A DNA stretch of 64,000 nucleotides, from contig NZ_JAYGJQ010000001.1 in the NCBI RefSeq assembly GCF_035013165.1, positions 558,001-622,000 on the forward strand. Reading direction: 5' to 3'. Shown in pieces: positions 18,108-25,998 of this stretch (positions are counted from its first letter, which is position 1; each line of letters begins with the position of its first letter). The notes under the pieces are model-generated. The model saw only the letters and a program-made list of their open reading frames with translations. It searched no databases and was not told the DNA's origin. The position numbers and the translations under genes were made by a program. This DNA comes from Bacteriovorax sp. PP10. Lineage in GTDB: Bacteria > Bdellovibrionota > Bacteriovoracia > Bacteriovoracales > Bacteriovoracaceae.

Positions 18108-20369
18108 ATGAGTCTAAATAACATTTTACCAGGTATGAGAAAAATGAAAGTTAAGAATTTATGGATAGGACTCTTTACAGTAATTTTCTTATCATTTGTT
18201 GTATTATTGTATTATGGGAAAGAGATTTATTTTAATGCTCCTCCTGTTCCAAATAAAATCATCACATCCAACGATAAGGTACTCTTCACCAAATCTGATA
18301 TTCAGTACGGACAAAATATCTGGCAGGCGATGGGTGGTCAGGAAGTTGGATCTATTTGGGGGCATGGAGCTTATGTAGCACCTGATTGGTCAGCCGACTG
18401 GCTTCATAGAGAAGCTATTTTTATTCTCGATTTATGGGCACAAAGAGAATTTCACACTACTTATATTTCTTTGAACGAAGAACAAAAAGCTATCCTTCAA
18501 ACACGCCTGGCCTTGGAACTAAGAAAAAATTCTCTCGATAATAATGGGGACATGCATGTCAGTGCAGATAGAGCATTGGCAATTGAGTCTGTAGAGTCTC
18601 ATTATGTATCGCTCTTTAGTGATGACCCGGCCTTACATGAATTGAGAGAGGCTTATGCATTACCTAAAAATATTATTTCAGATAAAGAAAAAATCAAAAA
18701 ACTAACGAAGTTTTTCTTCTGGAGCTCATGGGCAGCTTCTACTAATCGTCCTGGTGATAATATCTCTTATACCAATAACTGGCCTCATGAAAAACTAGTC
18801 AATAATGTCCCGACCAGTTCTTTAATTATCTGGACTGGTGTCAGTGTCATTGTCTTACTAATGGGGATCGGTCTTCTGGCCTATTATTATGCTCATGAAG
18901 AAAAAAATGAATTCACAGAGGAAACCCTTCCTGCCGTAGATCCGTTTTTGAATCTCACACAAACACCTTCCATGAAAGCAACTTTGAAGTATTTCTGGAT
19001 CGTTACTGCATTAATGGTTTTTCAGATTATCATGGGAATCGTCACAGCACATTTTGGTGTTGAGGGAACGGGATTCTATGGTTTTCCTCTTGCTGATTAT
19101 CTTCCATATGCGGTCACACGTACATGGCACATTCAAGTTGGTATTTTTTGGATAGCGACTTCATGGCTTGCAACAGGTCTCTATATTGCTCCAGCTATTT
19201 CAGGGTATGAACCAAAATTTCAAAGATTGGGCGTTAACTTTCTTTTTATAAGTCTTTTGATCATTGTAGTGGGTTCATCTACCGGAGAGTATCTGGGTGT
19301 AATGGAAAAAATGGGTGTTGATGTAAACTTTTGGTTTGGTCATCAAGGTCTGGAATATGTCGATCTTGGAAGATTCTGGCAAATATATTTATTCATCGGC
19401 CTGTGGCTTTGGTTTGCTCTCGTTTTAAGGGCCATTCTTCCTGCAATCAAAAAAGATGCAGATGGAAAAAATCTTTTAATCCTATTTCTAATCTCATGTG
19501 GTGCCATTGCTCTATTTTACGGAGCAGGACTGATGTGGGGGAAACATACAAATTTAGCTATCATCGAATACTGGCGCTGGTGGGTTGTGCATCTTTGGGT
19601 AGAAGGATTTTTCGAAGTTTTCGCTACCGTTGTCATCGCTTTTTTATTCGTGAGAATGAAGATCCTGCGCGCCTCAATGGCCACTGCAACAGTTTTATTT
19701 TCTACGATTGTTTTTTTATTTGGCGGAATACTTGGAACTTTTCACCATCTTTATTTTTCAGGAACACCTATTGGAGTTTTAGCAATTGGATCAGCGTTCA
19801 GTGCACTTGAAGTTGTTCCATTAGTTTTAATCGGTTTTGAAGCTTATCAAAACGTAAGGCTGAGCAGGTCTACAAACTGGCTTAAAGATTATAAGTGGCC
19901 GATCTATTGTTTTATCTCGGTAGCTTTTTGGAACTTTTTAGGTGCAGGAATTTTCGGTTTTGTTATCAATCCTCCGATCGCTCTTTATTATATGCAAGGA
20001 TTAAATACTACACCTCTTCACGGGCACACAGCTTTGTTTGGTGTGTATGGGATGCTTGGAATAGGGCTGATGTTATTTTGTCTTAAAACAATGGGCTTTA
20101 AGGCCAATTGGGAAAGTAAGTTACTTGGTTCATCTTTATGGATGATCAATATTGGTCTATTCCTGATGGCCTTTTTAAGTCTATTGCCAGTAGGAATGTT
20201 GCAGACCATTGCCAGTGTTGAACATGGATTATGGTACGCTCGTTCAGCAGAATTTATGCAAACTGATTTAATGAATACACTTAGATGGTTGCGCGTGCCT
20301 GGAGATACAATTTTTGGAATTGGTGCGTGCACGCTGGCCTATTTTATCACGACACTTAGAAGGTCGTAG
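18108..20369 (+). CDS. norZ: quinol-dependent nitric oxide reductase (qNOR)
   Basis: Single-subunit membrane enzyme that reduces 2 NO to N2O with electrons from quinol, used for NO detoxification or denitrification. 753 residues, the normal qNOR length. After one helix (residues 18-36) comes the haem-less cytochrome c-like periplasmic domain ('GQNIWQAMGGQEVGSIWGHG'), then the 12-helix NorB core from about residue 235. Metal ligands are all present by alignment: H341 and H640 for haem b, H638 for haem b3, H495/H546/H547 plus E499/E503 around the non-haem iron. It is followed 11 nt later by nnrS in one operon. The upstream region has no convincing FNR-type box. Confidence 0.96.
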   Translation: MSLNNILPGMRKMKVKNLWIGLFTVIFLSFVVLLYYGKEIYFNAPPVPNKIITSNDKVLFTKSDIQYGQNIWQAMGGQEVGSIWGHGAYVAPDWSADWLHREAIFILDLWAQREFHTTYISLNEEQKAILQTRLALELRKNSLDNNGDMHVSADRALAIESVESHYVSLFSDDPALHELREAYALPKNIISDKEKIKKLTKFFFWSSWAASTNRPGDNISYTNNWPHEKLVNNVPTSSLIIWTGVSVIVLLMGIGLLAYYYAHEEKNEFTEETLPAVDPFLNLTQTPSMKATLKYFWIVTALMVFQIIMGIVTAHFGVEGTGFYGFPLADYLPYAVTRTWHIQVGIFWIATSWLATGLYIAPAISGYEPKFQRLGVNFLFISLLIIVVGSSTGEYLGVMEKMGVDVNFWFGHQGLEYVDLGRFWQIYLFIGLWLWFALVLRAILPAIKKDADGKNLLILFLISCGAIALFYGAGLMWGKHTNLAIIEYWRWWVVHLWVEGFFEVFATVVIAFLFVRMKILRASMATATVLFSTIVFLFGGILGTFHHLYFSGTPIGVLAIGSAFSALEVVPLVLIGFEAYQNVRLSRSTNWLKDYKWPIYCFISVAFWNFLGAGIFGFVINPPIALYYMQGLNTTPLHGHTALFGVYGMLGIGLMLFCLKTMGFKANWESKLLGSSLWMINIGLFLMAFLSLLPVGMLQTIASVEHGLWYARSAEFMQTDLMNTLRWLRVPGDTIFGIGACTLAYFITTLRRS

Positions 20370-20380
20370 TAAGGATAGAT

Positions 20381-21511
20381 ATGTTTGACGATTCTTTTAA
20401 AAAATATATTGATGAGCCTTACAGAGTTCTATTCCCCTTAGGAGTTCTATTTCTCCTATGGGGAGTGCTTATCTGGTTGCCACAGATATTTAGTGCAGAT
20501 TCTTATCCAATACTTGCTCATCGCTATTTAATGCTCAATGGGTTTAGTGCTTCTTTTATTGCTGGTTTTCTCATGACGGCAGTTCCTAAGTTTTCTCAAA
20601 CAAAAACTGCAAACATCTATGAAGTTTTATCGTTTATAGTCGTCACATTGATAGGTTTAGCTTTTGCTTATGCAGACAAAGAAAATATCACATTTATTTT
20701 ATCGTCATTGCAGGCCACTTTAATAATCCTGTTTTTATTCAGCAGGATTATTCATAGAAAGGTGAATCCACCTTATTCATTCATTTTTATTTTTGCAGGT
20801 CTCGCCCTATGGATAGTCTCAGGAATTATGAGTGTTGTTTCAGACAGTGAAATTTATAAGATACTTCATTATGAAGGCTCGATTGCAGCTATCATTTTGG
20901 GAGTCGGAAGCAGATTAATTCCCGGCATTCTCGGACACGTTGAAATCGTCCAGACTCAAAGAAAAAAGTATGAGAACGAAAAACCTTTTCTTCTCACTGT
21001 ACCGTTACATTTTTTTATGATGATTTTGGTTTATATCGTGAGCTATTTTTTAAGTGAACCTTTGGGGATTTATCTTAGAACTCTAATCGTTGCTGGTATT
21101 GGATTTTATTATTGGAAGCTCACCACACTACCAAAAAATAAAAGCGCCTTAACCTGGTGTATATGGATGTCATGTTGGTTAATCGTATGTAGCTTCGTCC
21201 TGAAGGCGTTTTGGGTTCAAGGCTTCATTCATGCTAGTCATGCATTCTTTTTCAGCGGAATCCTATTGCTGACCATTCTTATTGCAACGAGAGTTTTGCA
21301 GTCTCATGGCCCGAAAAACAATCAACTTGAAGATTCTAAAGTTTTGTATTTTGTTACTGCTATGATCATTCTCGCTGGTGCAACCAGAGTCAGTGCTTTT
21401 TTAATGCCAGAGCATTATCTCCGTCATTTAGGTTATAGCTCTTTCATCGTTACAATTGCTGTATGCGTTTGGAGTTTTAAATATTTGAGATATGTGAAAA
21501 CAAAAGTTTAA
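20381..21511 (+). CDS. nnrS: NnrS family membrane haem/copper protein
   Basis: 376 residues with about 12 transmembrane helices. NnrS proteins protect metabolism during nitrosative stress and are usually part of NO-responsive regulons. Family motifs: 'HRYLMLNGFSASFIAGFLMTA', 'SRLIPGILGHVE' and 'HASHAFFFSGILLLT', with conserved histidines as likely haem ligands. The RBS AAGGATAG lies just past the norZ stop, so it is co-transcribed with norZ. The stop overlaps the stop of the convergent esterase by 4 nt. The pairing with norZ supports an NO-detoxification role (family knowledge plus context). Confidence 0.93.
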   Translation: MFDDSFKKYIDEPYRVLFPLGVLFLLWGVLIWLPQIFSADSYPILAHRYLMLNGFSASFIAGFLMTAVPKFSQTKTANIYEVLSFIVVTLIGLAFAYADKENITFILSSLQATLIILFLFSRIIHRKVNPPYSFIFIFAGLALWIVSGIMSVVSDSEIYKILHYEGSIAAIILGVGSRLIPGILGHVEIVQTQRKKYENEKPFLLTVPLHFFMMILVYIVSYFLSEPLGIYLRTLIVAGIGFYYWKLTTLPKNKSALTWCIWMSCWLIVCSFVLKAFWVQGFIHASHAFFFSGILLLTILIATRVLQSHGPKNNQLEDSKVLYFVTAMIILAGATRVSAFLMPEHYLRHLGYSSFIVTIAVCVWSFKYLRYVKTKV

Positions 21512-22809
21512 AAAGACTTTCTAGGGAAATTCTTTTCTACCAAATTAAACTTAGGCCTTACCTGCATAATATGTTTTTTAGGATTCACAGCGATTGAATG
21601 AATGAAGTCCATTAACCACTTCGCTTCAGAACCAGTATTGGTCGCATAATTTTCACCAGTCCATCCGTACCAGTCCCAACATCCATTCGGGTTATAAGGA
21701 AAATTATTTTCTGTAATCCATGTTTGCGGAAAAAGAATCATAAGATCATTTTCTTCGGCGTAGTCGGCATAACCAGAATCGAGAACAAACTTTAACAGGC
21801 CATAGTTATTTGTCTTGTCTTCAATCACCGGCAAGAATGGAAAAATCGCCGTTTTTTTGGATCTCATACTCACCATTTTATATAAGAGTACTTGGTTTTG
21901 ATATTGAGTTTGAAAATCGTCGTTAAAACTATCAGTCATCTTGCAACCATGAAGGGCCACATGCATATGGCAGCTTTTTGGATTAGCAAGGCACTTGTCG
22001 TTTGCATAGAGGTAGCCATAAGGCGCGATACTTGGAACTGGTGTTACCCAATCAGTTTCTTTTTTTGATAAATTCAAAAAGTTAGTTGTTTGATCAACGA
22101 CATATATATGGCTCTTATTTATTTCAGTGCGAATCATTTTATCGTCAAAGAGATGGGCCAGTAAGATTGAAGCAAGATTTAAATCACAAGAAGCGATATA
22201 GGGAACCTTCGATTGATTACAATCAATCCCATCTTGGCGATCTGTAGGGAAGTTATGACTTCCTTTTCCTGTTAGAGTCGCAATGTTGGATTCCTTCACT
22301 CCCACAGACAAATAGTAACTTTTTAAACGCTCCTGCATTTGAACTTTAACAGTAGAATCAGACTGACCTTGATAAATAAAAACTTTTTGATCACTTAAAT
22401 GTGAAAGAGGATCGACGAGTTTCTTTTCTGCATTGGCCTTTAAATAGTTATTAGGAAGAGAGGCCTCTTCAGGACTTTCCATGCAAATTGAGGATTGATA
22501 GAGAGGATTACCTTTTTGTGGAACAAACCAAGGAGGAGTTCCAATCGGTCTAAAGAGAAAAAGATTTCCCGTACCAATTGTTGAAGCGTCTTTTTTTATT
22601 TGTTTCGGCAGGTAGTCCTGGGCGCAGTAATAAAAGCCGCCGGCAACAGTTCCCACTCCACTAAACTGAGAAGAAAAAATAGTGGCCATCTGATTGGCCA
22701 TGAAGCCACCAGACGAGATTCCTGAAATCGTGTATTTGATTTGGTCATTAGAGTGACTTGAAAGTGAAAAACTTAAAGTAACTAGAATGGTAAAAAATAT
22801 TTTCTTCAT
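21508..22809 (-). CDS. exported PHB-depolymerase-like esterase
   Basis: 433-residue alpha/beta hydrolase with a signal peptide (MKKIFFTILVTLSFSLSSHS). It resembles the PhaZ-type polyhydroxybutyrate depolymerase/esterase family. The lipase box GISSG places nucleophile S32, followed by 'GVGTVAGGFYYCAQ'. Candidate acid and base are in 'IYQGQSDSTVKVQ' and 'GKGSHNFPTD'. 'HVALHGCK' matches the oxyanion region, and 'NPNGCWDWYGWTGENYATNTG' is the typical C-terminal tryptophan-rich stretch. Export suggests it acts on external polyester or short-chain 3-hydroxyacid oligomers, for example released from lysed or invaded cells (inference). RBS GGGAG at 7 nt. Confidence 0.85.
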   Translation of the reverse strand: MKKIFFTILVTLSFSLSSHSNDQIKYTISGISSGGFMANQMATIFSSQFSGVGTVAGGFYYCAQDYLPKQIKKDASTIGTGNLFLFRPIGTPPWFVPQKGNPLYQSSICMESPEEASLPNNYLKANAEKKLVDPLSHLSDQKVFIYQGQSDSTVKVQMQERLKSYYLSVGVKESNIATLTGKGSHNFPTDRQDGIDCNQSKVPYIASCDLNLASILLAHLFDDKMIRTEINKSHIYVVDQTTNFLNLSKKETDWVTPVPSIAPYGYLYANDKCLANPKSCHMHVALHGCKMTDSFNDDFQTQYQNQVLLYKMVSMRSKKTAIFPFLPVIEDKTNNYGLLKFVLDSGYADYAEENDLMILFPQTWITENNFPYNPNGCWDWYGWTGENYATNTGSEAKWLMDFIHSIAVNPKKHIMQVRPKFNLVEKNFPRKSF

Positions 22810-22907
22810 TGAATGCTCCCTAATTGCTGCGAACAGTAGCGCAACTGAGGGTGAATCACCAGAAATAAGAATGGGCCGAGTTGGGGTTTTGATCGGGTAT
22901 AGGGAAA

Positions 22908-22940
22908 TAAAAAAGCCTCGTTAAAAACGAGGCTTTTTTG
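22908..22940 (-). terminator. terminator of the tRNA transcript
   Basis: 12-bp stem AAAAGCCTCGTT / AACGAGGCTTTT with a 3-nt loop and a U-run on either strand. It lies 3 nt beyond the tRNA 3' end on the minus strand and insulates the tRNA from the esterase gene. Confidence 0.9.
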
Positions 22941-22942
22941 AA

Positions 22943-23019
22943 TGGTGGGTCAAACAAGACTTGAACTTGTGACCACCCGGTTATGAGCCGGGAGCTCTAA
23001 CCAACTGAGCTATTGACCC
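22943..23019 (-). tRNA. tRNA with CAU anticodon (elongator Met or lysidine-type Ile)
   Basis: 77-nt cloverleaf. The acceptor stem GGGTCAA pairs with TTGACCC; discriminator A and an encoded CCA follow. The D-arm is TAGCTCAGTTGGTTAGAGC. The anticodon stem CCCGG/CCGGG holds loop CTCATAA (anticodon CAT at 22983-22985), and the T-arm loop is TTCAAGT. The 1-72 G-C pair and the lack of three consecutive G-C pairs at 29-31/39-41 rule out initiator tRNA. The GGCTCATAACC context resembles tRNA-Ile2 read by TilS in several bacteria, but elongator Met uses the same loop, so the identity is left open. Confidence 0.93.
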
Positions 23020-23035
23020 TTTAATTCAAGCATCA

Positions 23036-23064
23036 GTTATATCGTCAAAATATTTTCTTTTCAA
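23036..23064 (-). promoter_or_regulatory. sigma-70-type promoter of the tRNA
   Basis: On the minus strand TTGAAA (23059-23064) is separated by exactly 17 nt from TATAAC (23036-23041). The tRNA 5' end lies 16 nt further on. Near-consensus spacing and hexamers. Confidence 0.7.
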
Positions 23065-23110
23065 CGATAAAGTGATTGTGTGGATACCACTCATCCTTTA
23101 AGATTTTAAA

Positions 23111-23515
23111 ATGAGAATTTTAATTGCTTTGATGTTCGTTGCATTCACTGGTGTTGCTGAGGCCAAAATTGGTCTTAAAGTAAGTCTTATTTATAAAAAA
23201 GGGATCGGAAAGGGTTTCTTTTTATCCACAGAACAGCACTCGATTCAATCAGTTGATGAAAAAGAGCATGTATTAATTCAGATGAAAAACGGCATCAAGG
23301 CCGATATTTCTGCCTTCTATGTTCAAAGTGTTCATGAGTACGGCCCATCGGGATTCGTGAGAATCAAAGGTGACCTTTATAACGTGAATGGCAAAATTGT
23401 TAAAACTTTCAATGAGCCGAACCTGGATATCTATTTAGGTCAGAGCAAATCAATAAGCCACATTGAACGCAACGAAGAGCAAATCGAAATCATCATCACT
23501 CCAGTATCACTATGA
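23111..23515 (+). CDS. exported protein of unknown function
   Basis: 134 residues with signal peptide MRILIALMFVAFTGVAEA. The mature part of about 116 residues is rich in alternating beta-strand patterns, has no cysteines and matches no family I recognise. Its stop overlaps the tlyA start by 4 nt (ATGA), so it is translationally coupled to tlyA and heads the tlyA-LOG unit. The coupling does not by itself imply a ribosomal role, because the product is exported. Confidence 0.75.
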   Translation: MRILIALMFVAFTGVAEAKIGLKVSLIYKKGIGKGFFLSTEQHSIQSVDEKEHVLIQMKNGIKADISAFYVQSVHEYGPSGFVRIKGDLYNVNGKIVKTFNEPNLDIYLGQSKSISHIERNEEQIEIIITPVSL

Positions 23516-24240
23516 GCAAAGACCGCGTAGACAAAATGTTGGTAGAAGCGAAGCTGACTGCAACGAGGTCACAAGCGCTACTGCTGATTGAAGAAGGCGT
23601 GGTTTTCTATCAAAATAAATTAGTCGAAAAAGCATCTCAACAAGTAACCGCCGAGGGTTTGGAAGTGCGAAAAGAAATACAGTATGTATCTCGTGGGGCC
23701 CACAAAATTGAAGGAGCATTAGCTCGCTTTCAAGTGGACGTTAAAGATCTGGTTGTCGCTGACGTAGGAGCTTCAACAGGTGGATTCACTGACTACGTTT
23801 TAAGAAATGGAGCAACTAAGGTTTACTGCCTTGATGTTGGTCATGATCAGCTGGCCCAGTCTCTCAGAGAAGACCCTCGTGTGGAAAATCACGAAGGCGT
23901 AAATATCAAGTTTCCATTCGAGATTAAAGAAAAAGTAGACCTGGCCGTAGTCGACCTATCTTTCATTTCTTTAAAGCTCGTTCTCAAAAATATTTTTGAT
24001 CTGGTTAAACCAAAAGGAAAAATCGTCGCACTTCTAAAGCCACAATTTGAAGTTGGTCAGAGTGGATTAGATGGTAATGGAATCGTGAAAAGTGAAGGGC
24101 ACAGACTCGTCATGCTTCATGAAATTAAAGAATGGTGTAAAGCTCAGGGATTTGTTTTAGTTGATCAATGTGAATCACCGATCCTTGGGAAAAATGGAAA
24201 TAAGGAATACTTTTTCTATTTCGATAAGGGACGTTCATAA
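23512..24240 (+). CDS. tlyA: TlyA-family rRNA 2'-O-methyltransferase
   Basis: 242 residues. The TlyA family methylates ribose 2'-O of cytidines in 16S and/or 23S rRNA using S-adenosylmethionine; older annotation calls it haemolysin. The N-terminal S4 RNA-binding domain is at residues about 3-60 ('RVDKMLVEAKLTATRSQA'), the linker 'YVSRGAHKIEGAL' follows, then an FtsJ-type methyltransferase domain with SAM motif 'VADVGASTGGFTDYVL' and acidic 'CLDVG', and 'KPQFEVG'. Coupled by 4-nt overlap to the exported protein before it and by a 1-nt overlap (TAATG) to the LOG-family gene after it. Confidence 0.94.
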   Translation: MSKDRVDKMLVEAKLTATRSQALLLIEEGVVFYQNKLVEKASQQVTAEGLEVRKEIQYVSRGAHKIEGALARFQVDVKDLVVADVGASTGGFTDYVLRNGATKVYCLDVGHDQLAQSLREDPRVENHEGVNIKFPFEIKEKVDLAVVDLSFISLKLVLKNIFDLVKPKGKIVALLKPQFEVGQSGLDGNGIVKSEGHRLVMLHEIKEWCKAQGFVLVDQCESPILGKNGNKEYFFYFDKGRS

Positions 24241-24782
24241 TGAAATATCTTTGTATCTTCTGCGGATCTGCTGCAGGGAAAACTTCAAAATACGTAGAGC
24301 TTGGATCTAAGATCGGAGAGCTGCTTGTAAAAAATAATGTAGGCCTGGTTTACGGTGGAGCTTCCATCGGACTCATGGGTGCCATCGCTGACAGCGTTTT
24401 AAAAAATGGTGGAAAAGTTATTGGTGTGATCCCGCAAGCGTTAGTGGATTATGAAGTGGCCCATAGTGGACTGTCACAATTGCACGTCGTAGATAATATG
24501 CACCAAAGAAAACAGCTGATGTATGACAATGCCGATGCTTTTTTAAGTCTGCCAGGTGGTATGGGAACGCTGGATGAAATGTTCGAAGTCCTGACTTGGA
24601 CTCAATTAAAATACCATCAAAAACCCAGCTACATCTTTAACTTCGAAGGTTTTTATGACTCACTGCTGTCATATTTAAGGCACTCGAATGCGGAAGGATT
24701 CATCAAGGGCGAACATTTAGATCTACTTCAGGAAATAAAAGACCTGAATGCGCTAGAAAAACTTCTTTTGCAAGGCATATAA
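24240..24782 (+). CDS. LOG-family nucleotide phosphoribohydrolase
   Basis: 180 residues, Rossmann fold. LOG ('lonely guy') proteins hydrolyse nucleoside 5'-monophosphates such as AMP, or cytokinin ribotides, releasing the base; they were once called lysine decarboxylases. The diagnostic 'PGGMGTLDEMFE' is intact, with 'CGSAAGK' and 'VYGGASIGLMG' forming the phosphate-binding loops. Length fits type-I LOGs (TIGR00730). The start codon overlaps the tlyA stop (TAATG). Its physiological substrate in this organism cannot be read from sequence. Confidence 0.93.
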   Translation: MKYLCIFCGSAAGKTSKYVELGSKIGELLVKNNVGLVYGGASIGLMGAIADSVLKNGGKVIGVIPQALVDYEVAHSGLSQLHVVDNMHQRKQLMYDNADAFLSLPGGMGTLDEMFEVLTWTQLKYHQKPSYIFNFEGFYDSLLSYLRHSNAEGFIKGEHLDLLQEIKDLNALEKLLLQGI

Positions 24783-24861
24783 AATTGCCAAGTTTTTTTA
24801 AATGCCCTATAATTTCAGACTCAAAGAATATTTTTTTCCTAAGGTCTAAGGCGGGAGAGTC

Positions 24862-25383
24862 ATGACAAGATTGATCGTTTTTTTAAGTGTAATTACAGCA
24901 TTGGTATTAGCACTTGTTCTTTTTTCATACAAATCTCTTCCCGTATCAAATGATAAATTCAATCTTCATGCGACTACAGAGTCTTATGAAAAACAAGAAC
25001 ACCTTGTTGAAACTCTACTAGCTCCAAAAGAAAAAGTTGTAGAAGTAGAAGTTGAAGTAAAAGAATACGCACCAGTTGTAGATTTAAATACTCCTCAACT
25101 AGTTGCTGGTCACAAATTATTCACTCAGTGTATTTCTTGTCACGGTAAAGGTGGAGAAGGGAAAACTTCTCAAAAAGCTCCTTTCATCGGTGGACAGTTC
25201 GACTGGTATATCGAGAAACAACTTACAGATATGAAAGCTGGAACTCGTGTAAACGCAGTTATGAATCCAATCCTAAAAGGTCTTAACCCTCAAGACATCA
25301 AAGATCTTGCAGCTTACGTTTCTCGTCTTCCATGGAAAAAACCTGTAGAAGGTGCTCCAGCGGAAGCAGCAGCAGCTCACTAA
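24862..25383 (+). CDS. membrane-anchored class I cytochrome c
   Basis: 173 residues. The N-terminal helix (residues 3-22) is an uncleaved anchor or signal, followed by a repetitive acidic linker with 'VVEVEVEVKEY' (about residues 59-69). The haem-binding site is C90-I-S-C93-H94, with the axial Met likely in 'NAVMNPIL'. 'LNPQDIKDLAAYVSRL' is the C-terminal helix of cytochrome c553-like domains. It ends in an alanine-rich tail. Probably an electron carrier on the periplasmic side of the inner membrane. The carbonic anhydrase-like gene starts 1 nt after its stop, so they share a transcript. Confidence 0.9.
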   Translation: MTRLIVFLSVITALVLALVLFSYKSLPVSNDKFNLHATTESYEKQEHLVETLLAPKEKVVEVEVEVKEYAPVVDLNTPQLVAGHKLFTQCISCHGKGGEGKTSQKAPFIGGQFDWYIEKQLTDMKAGTRVNAVMNPILKGLNPQDIKDLAAYVSRLPWKKPVEGAPAEAAAAH

Positions 25384-25384
25384 G

Positions 25385-25912
25385 ATGCCTTTATATTCCT
25401 TCCAGGGAATTAAGCCTCAATTCGATAAAACTGTTTTCATCGCTCCCAGTGCGGACGTGATTGGAAAAGTTATTCTCGGTGAAAATGTAAACATTTGGTA
25501 TCAATGTGTGGCCCGTGGGGATGTTAACTACATTCGCATTGGGAAAAACACTAACGTTCAAGATCTAACGATGCTTCACGTGACGAAAGACTTCGCGCTT
25601 ACGATTGGTGAGAACGTGAGTATCGGCCATAGTGTCACTCTTCATGGATGTACGATCGGTAACAGTTGTTTGATCGGTATGGGAGCTATCATTATGGATG
25701 GCGCTGAGATCGGTGAGAACTGTGTTGTTGCTGGTGGAAGTGTGGTGCCGCCTGGGAAGAAGTATCCTCCGCATAGTATGATCATGGGGAATCCTGCGGT
25801 GGTTAAACGTGAGTTAACTCCGGAAGAGAGATTGCAGTATGGGAATCATTATAAGGCGTATGTGCTTTATAAAGATGAGTACCTGGATCCGAATCAAGTT
25901 AAGCTTTTGTAG
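25385..25912 (+). CDS. gamma-carbonic-anhydrase-like hexapeptide protein
   Basis: 175 residues from ATG at 25385. An in-frame ATG 33 nt earlier sits inside the cytochrome gene and lacks an RBS. Left-handed beta-helix protein of the PaaY/YrdA/gamma-CA type, trimeric with zinc at subunit interfaces. Likely zinc ligands are H65 ('MLHVTK'), H82 ('IGHSVT') and H87 ('LHGC'). Hexapeptide repeats run through residues about 20-130 ('IGENCVVAGGSVVPPG'). Activity as carbonic anhydrase or as an acyl-CoA thioesterase/acetyltransferase relative is not decided by these motifs. Located 1 nt after the cytochrome c gene. Confidence 0.92.
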   Translation: MPLYSFQGIKPQFDKTVFIAPSADVIGKVILGENVNIWYQCVARGDVNYIRIGKNTNVQDLTMLHVTKDFALTIGENVSIGHSVTLHGCTIGNSCLIGMGAIIMDGAEIGENCVVAGGSVVPPGKKYPPHSMIMGNPAVVKRELTPEERLQYGNHYKAYVLYKDEYLDPNQVKLL

Positions 25913-25998
25913 GGCTTTATAAAACCGCACCATTTTTAATATATAAAGAATACCCATTCTTACCAGTGAATTTGATAAGCTGTTAATATCCCTCCTAT

